Source: Magnetococcales bacterium WMHbinv6 (GTDB taxonomy: Bacteria; Pseudomonadota; Magnetococcia; Magnetococcales; Magnetaquicoccaceae). Taken from it: a DNA stretch of 64,000 bases. Both the position numbers and the translations under genes were made by a program. Location: NCBI GenBank assembly GCA_002753135.1, contig PDZV01000005.1, forward strand, positions 63,558-127,557, written 5' to 3'. Shown one piece after another: positions 8,157 through 18,800 of this stretch (within the stretch, counting starts at the first letter, position 1; each line of letters opens with the position of its first letter). Below the pieces are notes generated by a model. It had not been told where the DNA came from. It ran no database searches and saw nothing but the letters and a program-made list of their open reading frames with translations.

Positions 8157-8531
8157 TCAGACATAGACGTTGATGGTTTTGGTTCGGTTGGCAGGGTCGC
8201 GGGTCAGGGCATCGTTGACCAGCAACTCATTGACCCGGCGAAAAGCGGTTGTCGCCTGCAGTGGATTGACCGGTGCCAGGGTACCGGTCTCCAACAGGGG
8301 ACGATCTGGGCGATGGTTCAAGGCCTCCCGGATCGCCGCAATTTCCGCAGATTCGTTGCGGCTGACCACCGCCTGCTGCGGGGCCTGGGCATCGGCCCGG
8401 GTTACCGGACGCAGTGAAACCTGTTCATTGTTGTTGGTTTGAATCTGCGCGCCGATCCGCTGCTGATTCCACAGGTTCAGCAGCGGATGCGGAATGGCAT
8501 AGACAGCTCCGACGGCAATCGAATTCAACAT
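8157..8531 (-). CDS. hypothetical protein, 124 aa
   Basis: Not recognised. The protein begins MLNSIAVGAVYAIPHPLLNLW, mildly hydrophobic but without a signal-peptide pattern, and continues with a polar, Gln/Asn/Arg-rich body ending in RTKTINVYV. GAGAG precedes the ATG at about seven bases. It lies 24 bases downstream of another small polar gene on the same strand and is followed by a strong hairpin, so the two form a compact two-gene unit. The composition suggests a soluble, partly disordered protein. No cysteines, no metal motif. Confidence 0.6.
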   Translation of the reverse strand: MLNSIAVGAVYAIPHPLLNLWNQQRIGAQIQTNNNEQVSLRPVTRADAQAPQQAVVSRNESAEIAAIREALNHRPDRPLLETGTLAPVNPLQATTAFRRVNELLVNDALTRDPANRTKTINVYV

Positions 8532-8555
8532 AATCTGCTCTCAGCATGCCGGAAA

Positions 8556-8951
8556 TTAGCCAGAAACATCAATTCGCGACACATTGCCCTCGGCGGTACC
8601 GCCATCCCGTACTTCCGGGTTGATCTGGGCCAGGGCACGGCGCATTTTGGCCTCTTGTGCCCTGTTGTCCCGATCGGCCTCCAAGGCGGTCTCCTGGGCA
8701 TGGGTGCTTGCGGCGCGCCGGTTCAGCATCTCTTGCAGGCGATCACGCATCTCTTGCGCCTCTTTCGGGTCCGGGCGGAGTTCGCTGCTGCGGGCATCGA
8801 TTTTTTCGACTTTCTCCACATTGCGAGCTGTCGTCTGTTCGGCTGAATTGGTACGAATCTGTTCGGCTACCGCAGCGGCACTATTCTGGTGTTGCGAAGC
8901 ACCAGCCGGCGGGTTGGCATGCGAGGAAACTTCAGGCAGCGAGTTCACCAT
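8556..8951 (-). CDS. hypothetical protein, 131 aa, predicted coiled coil
   Basis: Not recognised. The first 45 residues are disordered-looking (Ser, Ala, Asn, Gln, Pro). About residues 60-110 are strongly charged and helical (EAQEMRDRLQEMLNRRAA, then ALEADRDNRAQEAKMRRA) and likely form a coiled coil. The end, GNVSRIDVSG, recalls the end of the downstream gene product (TKTINVYV) in being a short beta-like tail. GGAGAGG is six bases before the ATG, a good ribosome site. First gene of a two-gene unit with the 124-aa protein; divergent from the HAD phosphatase gene. Confidence 0.6.
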   Translation of the reverse strand: MVNSLPEVSSHANPPAGASQHQNSAAAVAEQIRTNSAEQTTARNVEKVEKIDARSSELRPDPKEAQEMRDRLQEMLNRRAASTHAQETALEADRDNRAQEAKMRRALAQINPEVRDGGTAEGNVSRIDVSG

Positions 8952-9091
8952 TGGACCCTCTCCACAATGTTATGTACAATGAATGCGTCTGGCATTCCAA
9001 GGAATCCCTCTTCTATAGGATCCTCGGACAGGTGAAGAAAAAATGCAAGGTTCTTTTTACTGAATCTCTCGATCAATTGCGGAGAAAACGG

Positions 9092-9760
9092 ATGGCGTTG
9101 GCTTTGTTTGACCTGGATAATACCCTGCTGGCTGGCGACAGTGATCATTTATGGGGTGAATATTTGATCGCTGAAGGCATTGTCGATGCGAAGGAGTATA
9201 AAACGCGCAACGACCAATTCTATCATGACTATCAACAAGGCACTCTGGATATTTTCGCCTATCTCTCTTTTCAGGCTGGCATTTTGGCCCAATATGATCG
9301 TGCAACGTTGAACCACTGGCGGCGCGACTATCTGCAACGGATGATCGTTCCCATCATTGCCCCCCACACCCCTGCCCTGCTGCAGTGGCACCGGCAACGG
9401 GGTGATCAGCTACTCATCATCACGGCAACCAACCGTTTTGTCACCACACCGATTGCCGAATATTTGGGTGTGGATGCCCTGCTGGCGACCGAATTGGAAG
9501 AGATTGACGGTCGTTTTACCGGTCAACCCGATGGCATCCCCTGTTTTCGGGAGGGAAAAGTGTTACACCTGATGCAGTGGATGAAGCAGAGCGGTCTTGA
9601 TCTGGCCGACAGTTGGTTTTACAGCGATTCCCACAACGATCTGCCCCTGTTGGGTGAGGTAGCCTTTCCGGTAGCCGTCGACCCAGATGCCACCTTGCGC
9701 ACCACCGCCCAGGAAAAGGCGTGGCCAATCATCTCCCTGCGCACCCCTGCTGCCGGTTGA
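9092..9760 (+). CDS. HAD-superfamily IB phosphatase (SerB-like)
   Basis: A 222-residue phosphomonoesterase-type protein. Motif I is FDLDNTLLAGDSD with nucleophile D7 and general acid/base D9; motif II is LLIITATNRF; a lysine in REGKVLHL serves as motif III; motif IV is FYSDSHNDLPLL. The alpha-helical cap between residues 20 and 110 (WGEYLIAEGIVDAKEYK onward) is of the subfamily IB type found in SerB-like and related housekeeping phosphatases. The frame is open far upstream, but GGAG nine bases before the ATG at 9092 and the motif I position fix the start. Convergent with the adhesin gene, 81 bases apart; that gap holds only a GGCC-TATA-GGCC palindrome (9764-9775). The natural substrate is not determinable. 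Confidence 0.85.
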   Translation: MALALFDLDNTLLAGDSDHLWGEYLIAEGIVDAKEYKTRNDQFYHDYQQGTLDIFAYLSFQAGILAQYDRATLNHWRRDYLQRMIVPIIAPHTPALLQWHRQRGDQLLIITATNRFVTTPIAEYLGVDALLATELEEIDGRFTGQPDGIPCFREGKVLHLMQWMKQSGLDLADSWFYSDSHNDLPLLGEVAFPVAVDPDATLRTTAQEKAWPIISLRTPAAG

Positions 9761-9841
9761 TTTGGCCTATAGGCCTCGCCGTGATCCAGAGGAGCTGAAT
9801 AGTTGCATCAAATTAACAAAAGAGATTTCAGCTTGCCGCCA

Positions 9842-12800
9842 TCAAATCTCCTTTTCTTTCCCCTCCGGGGCTGCCGGGGAACCGGAAGAGGCGGGCGCGC
9901 CGGGGGTGACCTGTACGTCCACGCTCTTGACCTCCGAACTGCCCGGCACCTTGACCTGAATGCGCAGGCTGACCGGGGCGGCTCCTTCCGGTACGGTGCC
10001 TGCTACCCGCATCGAGCTGGTGTCCAGGTGCAACCAGGAGGGAACCGGCTCGCCATTGGTTTGGGTAATGGCGGCAATCTCTCCCTCTGGGACCACACTG
10101 GAGAGATTGGCGACAAAACGGGCCCCACCGGTTACCGGCAATACCAGTGGTAATACACTGGTCGCCGTGCTGGTCGCACCATCCAACGAAAAAGATGGAC
10201 GGGCCAGAGGCGTACTCAATGAGGCCGCAGGTTGGACAAGGGAGGTTGACGCAACCATCCCGGAGTTGACCACCGAAAAGGCGTTGGTGTTGGTGTTGCC
10301 AGTGGCCGCAGAAGAGGTTGCACCACCGGTTTGCCGGGCATACTGCTCTGGATTGTGAATAAAGGCGGTGGTGATATAGCCGTTGCCGCTTTCGCTTACC
10401 TGGGAAGGCAGATAATCGTTATACCAGGTGTAAACCCGGCGGAAAGTGTAGGTCAATCCACCCAAGCGATCCTGCAACAACGGATTGTCATCATAAATCA
10501 ACCAGCGACCGTTGGGTGCCTGTACTGCCGTGGCACCGGCCTGATTCCAAAAAGCCGCCGTTGCCGACAAGACGACACTTTCCGAACCCGTGGCATTGCC
10601 CACCACCGAGCGCAAGGTGGTCAAATCAGCCCCACTGCGAACCCAAACTTTACCCCCTGCCGTAATGCCGTTCGTACCAGCAACGGTGGTAATGTCCAGA
10701 TTGCCCGTATTGTAGTAAGCGAGATCACTGCCAGTCACCGCTGCCAGGGCGTTGACCTGGTTGTTGTTGCGCAACGAGGCCGATCCTCCGGTTACCAGTT
10801 TCAAGGCACTGCCCTGTACCGTCGCTCCGCTCGCCTCGCTGATACTGCCCGTCGTCGATGTCAACTGGATCGTGCCGTTGCTGGTGGTAATGCCGGTTAC
10901 GCCACCAACCGTGCCAAGCTGTAAATCGCCCACGTTGCCGAAGGTGAACCCGGCCCCGCTGCCGCTGACATTGGCAGCCAGATTGGCCACACTGTTGCTT
11001 TGGGAGAGAGTAACCGGACCCGTGGATTGAATGCGCAACCCTTTGCTGGCCGTACTCACGGTCACCACCGCGCCACTCGTCTGGGTCAATGTGCCGCTGT
11101 TGGTTAACAAAATATCGCCGCTGTCGGAGGTCAGGCCCGAGGTGGTGCCAGCCGCGTCGCTGCCTTGCGTGCTGGTGACGCTGCCAATGACCAGATTGCC
11201 ACCGTCGCTGAGGGTCAAGGTTTTACCGGCATGACCGGCAATGGTACCCATGACATTGCTCGGCGTACCACTCAAAGTGACCAGGCCACCGGCATCAAAA
11301 CGCAACTGGCTCGAAGACAGTTTGCCGGTACTCTGAATAATATCGTTGCTGGCCCCGGAACCAGCCAGCAAAGTCAGTACGGCACCGGTTACGTTGGCCC
11401 CCAACGCCTGACTGCCCGACGCCTTGAGCGTGACATCGGCGCTGCCGCCGTCGATGGCTTGATTGATGGTTAAATTGCCGGCACTGACCGTCAAACCGAT
11501 CACATTATTGGTGGTCGTCAAACCGGATTTGCTGGCAGCAATGGTATGATCCAGTGTTGAGGCACTGTTTTGGGCTGTCACCGTACCCACGATCAAATCG
11601 CTTGCCGCCTGACGCAACCAGATCACCCCTGGCGTCTGTACCGCCAGCGTATTGATGCCACTGCTTTCGATGCGGTTTGCATCGCTGCCGATATAACCAT
11701 CCGCCGTCAGCAACAGGTTGCCGGTGCTCACCAGTTCATTGCTGGTATTGGTCGCACTGCTGGTGGTGATATTGCCGCCGGATACCAGCTGTAACGCACC
11801 GCTGCTGCTGCTGATCACCGCATTATTGTTGAGAGAAACATCTCCTCCATTGCCAGCGGATGCCGTACGAAGATCGACAATGCCGCTGCCATGGGCGGTG
11901 ATGTTTTGTGTTACCGTCAAATCGCCGCCTTGCGTCGTCAGGGTGATTTGGCCGTTATTGGCCGTGCTGCTTAAACCAGACAGGCTGGCAGCGTTGCTGA
12001 CCGTGCCGTTGATGGCATTATCCAGCACCGTTGCGTTGACCCGGCTGACCGTCCCTACCTCCAGATCACTGCTGCTGCCCAGTTTGCGCAACCATAAGCT
12101 GTTGGCACCACTGCTCACCCCATTGCTCAAAGTGCGGGCGGCCAAAATGGCGGCATTGGCCAGTTGAATCCGGTTGCCATCGGCACCCATACTCAAACCG
12201 GCCTCCAACAACACGTTACCAGCGGTATCGATGGTCGGCACACTGCTGTTGTTGGCGCTGTCGGTGCTGATGGTGTTGCCAGCAATCAAGGAGATGGTAC
12301 CACTGCTGCTGGCAATTTTGGCCCCGTTGCTCACGGCAACATCACCCAGATTGCCGGCATTGGCGGTGCGAAGGTCAACATAACCACTGCCATGGGCGGT
12401 GATATTCTGGGTAATGCTTAAATCTCCACCCTGGGTGGTCAGGGTGATGGTGCCGTTGTTGGCGCTGCTGGTCAAACCGGAGAGGCTCGTGGCGTTGCTG
12501 ACGGTGCCATTGATACCATTATCCAGGGCGGTACTATTGACCTGGCTGACCGTGCCGACTTCCAGATTGCTGGTTGTCCCCAGCTTGCGTAACCATAAAC
12601 CGCTGCTGCCAACGTTGCTCAAGGTGCGAGCCGCCAAAACTGCCGCATTGGCCAACTGAATGCGGTTGCTGTCGTCACCGATACGCAACCCCGCCTCCAG
12701 CAGTACGTTGCCGGTGGTCTCCAGGGTGGGCACACTGCTTACATTGGCGCTTGTGGTGCTGATCGTGTTGCCGGAGATCACGGCAATGGTGCCACTGCTG

Positions 12801-15800
12801 CTGGCAAGTTTCGCCCCGTTGCTGATTGAAACATCGCCCAGATTGCCTGCATTGGCGCTACGAATGTCAATATAACCGCTGCCATGGGCGGTAATATTCT
12901 GCGTAATGCTCAGATCACCCCCCTGAGTGGTCAAGGTGATGCTGCCGTTATTGGCCGAGGTGGTCAAGCCGGAAAGGGTGGTGGCGTTGCTGATGGTACC
13001 ATTGATGGCATTATCCACAACGGTGTTGTTGACCTGACTGACTGTGCCTACCTCCAGATCGTCACCGCTGCCCAGTTTGCGCAACCAGATGCCACTGGTG
13101 CCGCTATTGCTCAGGGTACGGGCCGCCAGAATGGCTGCATTGTCGATCTCCAGACGGTTGCTGTTCGTGCCGATACTCAAACCAGCTTCCAGCACTACGT
13201 TACCCGAGGTATCGATACTGGCGGTTGCCGAATTGGCGCTGTTGCTGGTGATGGTGTTGCCCGCGATCAACTGAATGGTGCCGCTGCCGCTGCTGATTTT
13301 GGCACTGCTGATGGCAATATCGCCCAAATGTCCACTATTGGCAGTACGAATATCCACATAGCCACTGCCGTTGGCGGCAATGTTTTGGGTGACGGTCAGA
13401 TCGCCTCCCTGGGTGGTGAGGGTGATGGTGCCGTTGTTGGCGCTGGTGGTCAATCCAGACAGAGTGGCGGCGTTGCTGCCGGTGCCGTTGATGGCATTAT
13501 CCAGAGCCGTCGCATTCACCCGGTTGACCGTGCCAACCTCCAGATCACTCGAGTCACCCAACTTGCGCAGCCACAGAGCGTTGGCCCCACTGGTCGTACC
13601 GTTGCTCAAGGTGCGGGCCGCCACAACGGCAGCATTGGCCAACTGAATCCGGTTGCCGTCGGCCCCCACACTCAACCCCGCCTCCAACAACACGTTACCG
13701 GTGGTATCGAGGGTTGGCACGGTGCTGTTGTTGGCGCTGTAGGTGGTGATGGTGTTGCCGGCAATCACAGAGAGGGTCCCGCTGGTACTGGCAATTTTGG
13801 CCCCGTTGCTGATCGCAACATCACCCAAATTGCCGCTGTTGGCGGTGCGAATATCCACATAGCCGCTGCCATGGGCGGTGATGTTTTGCGTAATACTCAA
13901 ATCGCCACCCATGCTGGTCAGGGTGATGGTGCCATTGTTGGCCGAGGTGGTCAAACCGGACAAACTGCTGGCGTTGCTTGTTGTACCGTTGATGGCATTA
14001 TCCAGGGCGGTCGCATTGACCTGGCTGACCGTACCCACCTCCAGGTCACTGGTGTTGGCCAATTTGCGCACCCAGATGCCACTGCTCCCCGTGTTGCTCA
14101 AGGTACGGGCGGCCATGCGGGCGGCGTTGCCGATCTGGATCCGGTTGCCATCGGCACCGATACTCAACCCGGCTTCCAACAAGAGATGGCCAGTGGTGGC
14201 CATATCGTTGCTGGAGCCATCATTGCCGCTGACTGTGGTGATGGTGTTGCCTGCGATCACCTGCACCGTACCGGAGCTGCTGCTGATCGTGGCACCGTTC
14301 AAGACAATGTCACCCAGGTTGCCCGCATTGGCGGTGCGTATATCCACATAGCCGCTGCCATGGGCTGTGACATGCTGGCTGATGGTCAGATCACCCCCCT
14401 CTGTGGTCATCGTCAGGGTGCCGTTATTGGCGGTAGTGGTCAAGCCGGAGAGGGTATTCACCGCCACAGCCTGGGTTGCATCCACGCTGCCTGCCGCATC
14501 GGTCACCGTATTGGCCTGGACAATACGGGTCACGGTACCGATGGTCAAATCATCGCTGCTGCCCAGCTTGCGCAGCCACAGGTTACCGGCAGAGGTGGCT
14601 GCCAGGGTCGAGACATCGGTCAATTCGATGCGCTGACCGTCTGCACCGGTGTTGCGTCCCGCCTGCAGCAACAGGCTGCCGGAAGTTTCCACCTCCGAAC
14701 CGGTGCCGTTATTGGTATTGGTGCTGATGTCACGGCCTGCAGCCAGTTGAATGGTGCCACCGCCAACGCTTTTGACTGTGGCGCTGTCGTTGATGGCCAG
14801 ATCGCTGGAAGCACCGGTGGCACGCAGATCGATGGTGTTGGCAGCAGCGCCGTTGGCGGTGATGCTCTTGCTGACGGTCAATGAACCGGCCAAAGTGTAC
14901 AGATCAATGGTGCCGTTGGCGGTGCTGATGCCATCCACCGCTGTGCCGGAAACCGGTGCCAGAGTGGAGGTGTTGACACTGCTGGCCGGGGTTACTGAGG
15001 CAACCGTCAAAGCATCGGCATCACGATAGCTGAAATTTTTGCTTGAGGCGGCCAAAACCGCCGCCAGCGTACCAGCATTGTTGCTGGCATTCTGCAGCGT
15101 CACATGCCCGTTATCGGCCTTGAGCAGCAAAGAGCTGGTGATAATATCCCCCAGGGTATTGGCCTGCTGGGTAATGTCTCCCGTTTTGGCATACAGCACC
15201 ACCGTGCTGCTGCCCCCGGCGATACCGTTGCTCGCTGTGGGAGTTGCCCCGGTGGTGTTGGCAACGGAACCGATCAGGATGGCATCATTTTCAGTAAAAT
15301 AGAATCCCTTGTTGCTGCCGGTAAGAATTGCCGAAACCGCGCCAGAACTGCCGGAAATGAGGTTATCGTTGAGCAGGGTGGAGTTGTCGTTGGCCTTGAC
15401 CAGCAACTGGTTGGCGGTGATGAGCGCCCCACTGACTTCGTTGACACCGCCGGTTCCGCTGGCACCCGCCCACAATTTGACCGTATAGCCGCTGGCGGCA
15501 ATGCCGGTCGAGGAGATAAAATTGCTGGCATCCCCGGCGGTGCCCAGTTGCAAGGCATTTTTATCCACCACGCTCAATGTGCCACTGCCACCGGTTAAGG
15601 TGGCGGCCAATTTGCCGAAATCGTTGGCACTATTTTCCAACACCACACTGCCGGGCGTCCTGATATAGAAACCGCCGGTGGTGCTGCTGCCGGTGACCAC
15701 GGCCTGTGTCTGGGTCAGATCCCCGGCAACCAATTGCATGGCCACGTTGCCTGCATTCAGGGTCAAACCGTTGACCGTCGTGGCCCCGACCGTGACCGCG

Positions 15801-18800
15801 CCGATCACCAGGCTGTCGTCATTTTTAAAATTAAGATTTTGGCCACTGGCCGTGATTTCACCGGCCAGGGTATTGACCACATTGATATTGGTCAGGGTCG
15901 ATGTATTGCGGGCATAAAGACGCAATTTGTCTGCGGTGATGATCGGTACCGCCGTGCCGGTTTCGTTGACTGCTCCAGCCGAGGCCACCAGGCTGACGGT
16001 ACCTGTGCCGGTATGGATGTTTTGCTTGACGGTAATATCCCCCGCTGAGGTAGAGAGGGTAAGATTTTTATTGTTGGCGGTGACAATACCGGTCGCCGTC
16101 GCCGTACTGCCCAGCGTTTCGCTGGTCACCTGATCGATGGTCAGGGCCTGGGCATTGCTCAAGGTGATATTGCCGTCATAGCTGGTGCCATCGGCAGTGC
16201 CCGGACCACCGGCAACCAGAATATCGACAAAATTGGTGCCGGTCAGCGAAACGTCGCCGCTGCCGATCAAACGCAGATTATGCACGCTGATCGCGCCTGT
16301 TCCCGTTGCCCCGCTTTGGACATGCAGGGCCAGGGTGCGGGATGAACCACTACTGCTTTGCACGGTCAATGGTGAATTGATCACCACATTTCCCCCCGTG
16401 CCCATCATGCGCAGATTCAGGGGATCATAGACCGAGGTGGTACCGGCAACGGTCAGCGTTTTGGTTGACTCGGTCCCGGCCACCGCATAGCGCCCGATGG
16501 TAATATCACCAAACCCTTCAGTAAATACGGCGTTGCTGCCGGAAAAAAGGGTGCTGGCCAAATAGAGAGGATTGGTCGGTGCCGTCAAATGGGCCGAATC
16601 GGGCGAAGGCGGCGAGGCTTCACTGCCGCCAATCTGAATGTTGATGTCATGGTAGGGGCGAATGTTCAACTGTCCGGTGCTGAGGTTTGATCCGGAACGG
16701 GCTCCGGTCATGCGCATGCGGCTGGTGGAGGTGTTGACAAACTTCATCGTATCGGCCACCAAATCGATATTGCCGGTAAAAGGACGAGCCGATACCGCCG
16801 CTTTGGCGGTGGTGGTATCCCGTTCCTGTCCCAGGGCCATGTCGTCGCCACTGGCATAAATGCCGTAGCTGGTGGTTTTACCGCCGGTCAGACCGGTCAG
16901 CAGAATGTTACCGGTTTGGGAGACTATTTGCGTATCGGTATCCTTGATTTTGATACCGTAATTTTCGCCTACCTGACTGGCGCTGCCGCCGCCACCGGTA
17001 CCGGTCAAGGTAATGTTACCGGCAATGCTGCGAATCATCGCCGCCGATTCGATGTCGATACCATTATAGCTGGCCCCTGCCGTGGCGCTGGTACCGGCGC
17101 TGCTGGCATCACCAGTGATGGTGATGGCACCGTTATCGGTTTGCAGGGTCACGGTTGCACCACCGTTTTTGCCGATCACCACGGCATCTTTGGCAGAACT
17201 GGAAGAGGGTGTGCTGACGCCACCGTTGATGGTCAGCGTGCCGGTGCTGTCGCTGCTGCTGTTACTGGTAGAGAGCGTACCCTGGCCGTAAATGTACACC
17301 CCCAAACCACCAACCTGGGAAGCAGTCCCGAAATTATCCATCACCGGTGCCCGTCCCCAAATTTCCAGGTTACCGCCACTGGTGTAGATGTTGCTCTGAT
17401 AGATGCGCACCCCGTCTGTATTCTGTTCCGAAGCGACACCATAGGCCATGTTGCTGACATTACCCAAACTGATGTCGGCCCCATAGGATTTGATCTGCGC
17501 GTTATCCAGATAGATGGAGCCGGAGTTAATCGCTCCCCCCGTACCGGTAAATTGTGCCGGACGGAAATTGACGGTCAGCGCCTTTTGTCCGGCAATGGCG
17601 TTGGTTGCGGTATTGTAATAGTCGCCGGTAATTTTACGCTGCTGGCTGGAAGAGCCGACCACCTGAATCGAACGGTCCGACTGGATGGTCAAGGTCGGGT
17701 TGGTCAAAGCGCTGCTGGTGACAATGTCAAAGGTGGACTGCACATAGTCGGCACTATCGACGCTGCTGCCCCCGGATACACCGGTAACACTGATCGTGGT
17801 GGTATTGGTGCCAAGCACCAGTTTGGGAATATAGTTGGTGCTGATGGTGCTGAAGGTCAGCACGTTACCCGATGAAGCCTTGAAATTCATCGAACCGGTA
17901 TTCAAAAAGGTGTAGGTCGGTCCGGTAATTGTCAATGACCCCAATGGGTTGGATGAGGTACCCACCGAGTTGTTGAAGGTGATGCTCCCTGCCTGGTTGC
18001 TGCCGCCACTCACCGCACCGGTGGTGGTCAAAATCAGTTGCTGTGGCAACAAAACGCTGTTGGAATAGAGCTGATCGTTGAAGGTAATGGCCCCACCGGT
18101 ACCGGTATAGGTGGCTCCCGATTTGGCCGATTGGGTATCCAGGGTGACGGTGGAACTGGCCTGGTTATAGAGTTCAACCGTTTTGTTGAAGGTAATGGCC
18201 CCGGAAGCGCCCGTATCACCGGAAGTCAACCGTTTGGTCGAAACCGGCGTGGCACTGATCAACTGCGCGGCTTTGTGAAAGACCACATCACCGCCGTTGC
18301 TGGCCACGCTGCCAGAGATGATGGCGGTACCGGAATTGTTGCTGGATGTGCCAAAATTGACGCTTAAGGTGCCACTGGTCGAGGCGACGTTGACCCCGGA
18401 ACTCAAGGTGATGTTGCCAGCTGCATCGAAGGTCAGCGTAGAGGCTCCGCCCCCGGTTTTGCTGATATTGGCCCCGATGGTAATGTCACCCGTCGCCGAC
18501 AAGGTGACCGATGCCCCACGGGTCAACACTTCATCGATCGAGGAGTTGTACACCGACACCGTACTGCCCGCTGTATAGGAGAGCGGGCTGGCGGCATTGG
18601 TCGGGTCCACATCGACATCGGTGGTCACGCCGGTGATGGTGATATTGTTCGGGTCGAGCAGCCAGTTGCCCCCTTTGCCGTTCTCTGCCGAAACATCCAC
18701 CGAACCCTGCACCCCCAAAGCACCACGGCTGGAGGTTTCCAGCTGCCCACCTTTGCCGTTTCCGGCCCCCTTGGCGGAAACAGCACCATTCATGCGGGTG

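Noticed and set aside
8657-9091. 145-codon N-terminal extension of the HAD phosphatase
   Set aside because: It is antisense to the coiled-coil gene, resembles no HAD cap, and the ribosome site and motif I support the start at 9092.
9764-9775. GGCC-TATA-GGCC palindrome between convergent genes as a terminator
   Set aside because: There is no loop to form a stable hairpin and no T-run; chance palindromes of this size are common.
12884-14884. 666-residue + strand frame
   Set aside because: Antisense shadow of the adhesin tandem repeats; its own repeats only mirror those of TpsA.
11510-14935. Regular repeats that could suggest a CRISPR array
   Set aside because: The period is about 490 bases, the units are fully coding, and there are no short identical repeats with unique spacers.
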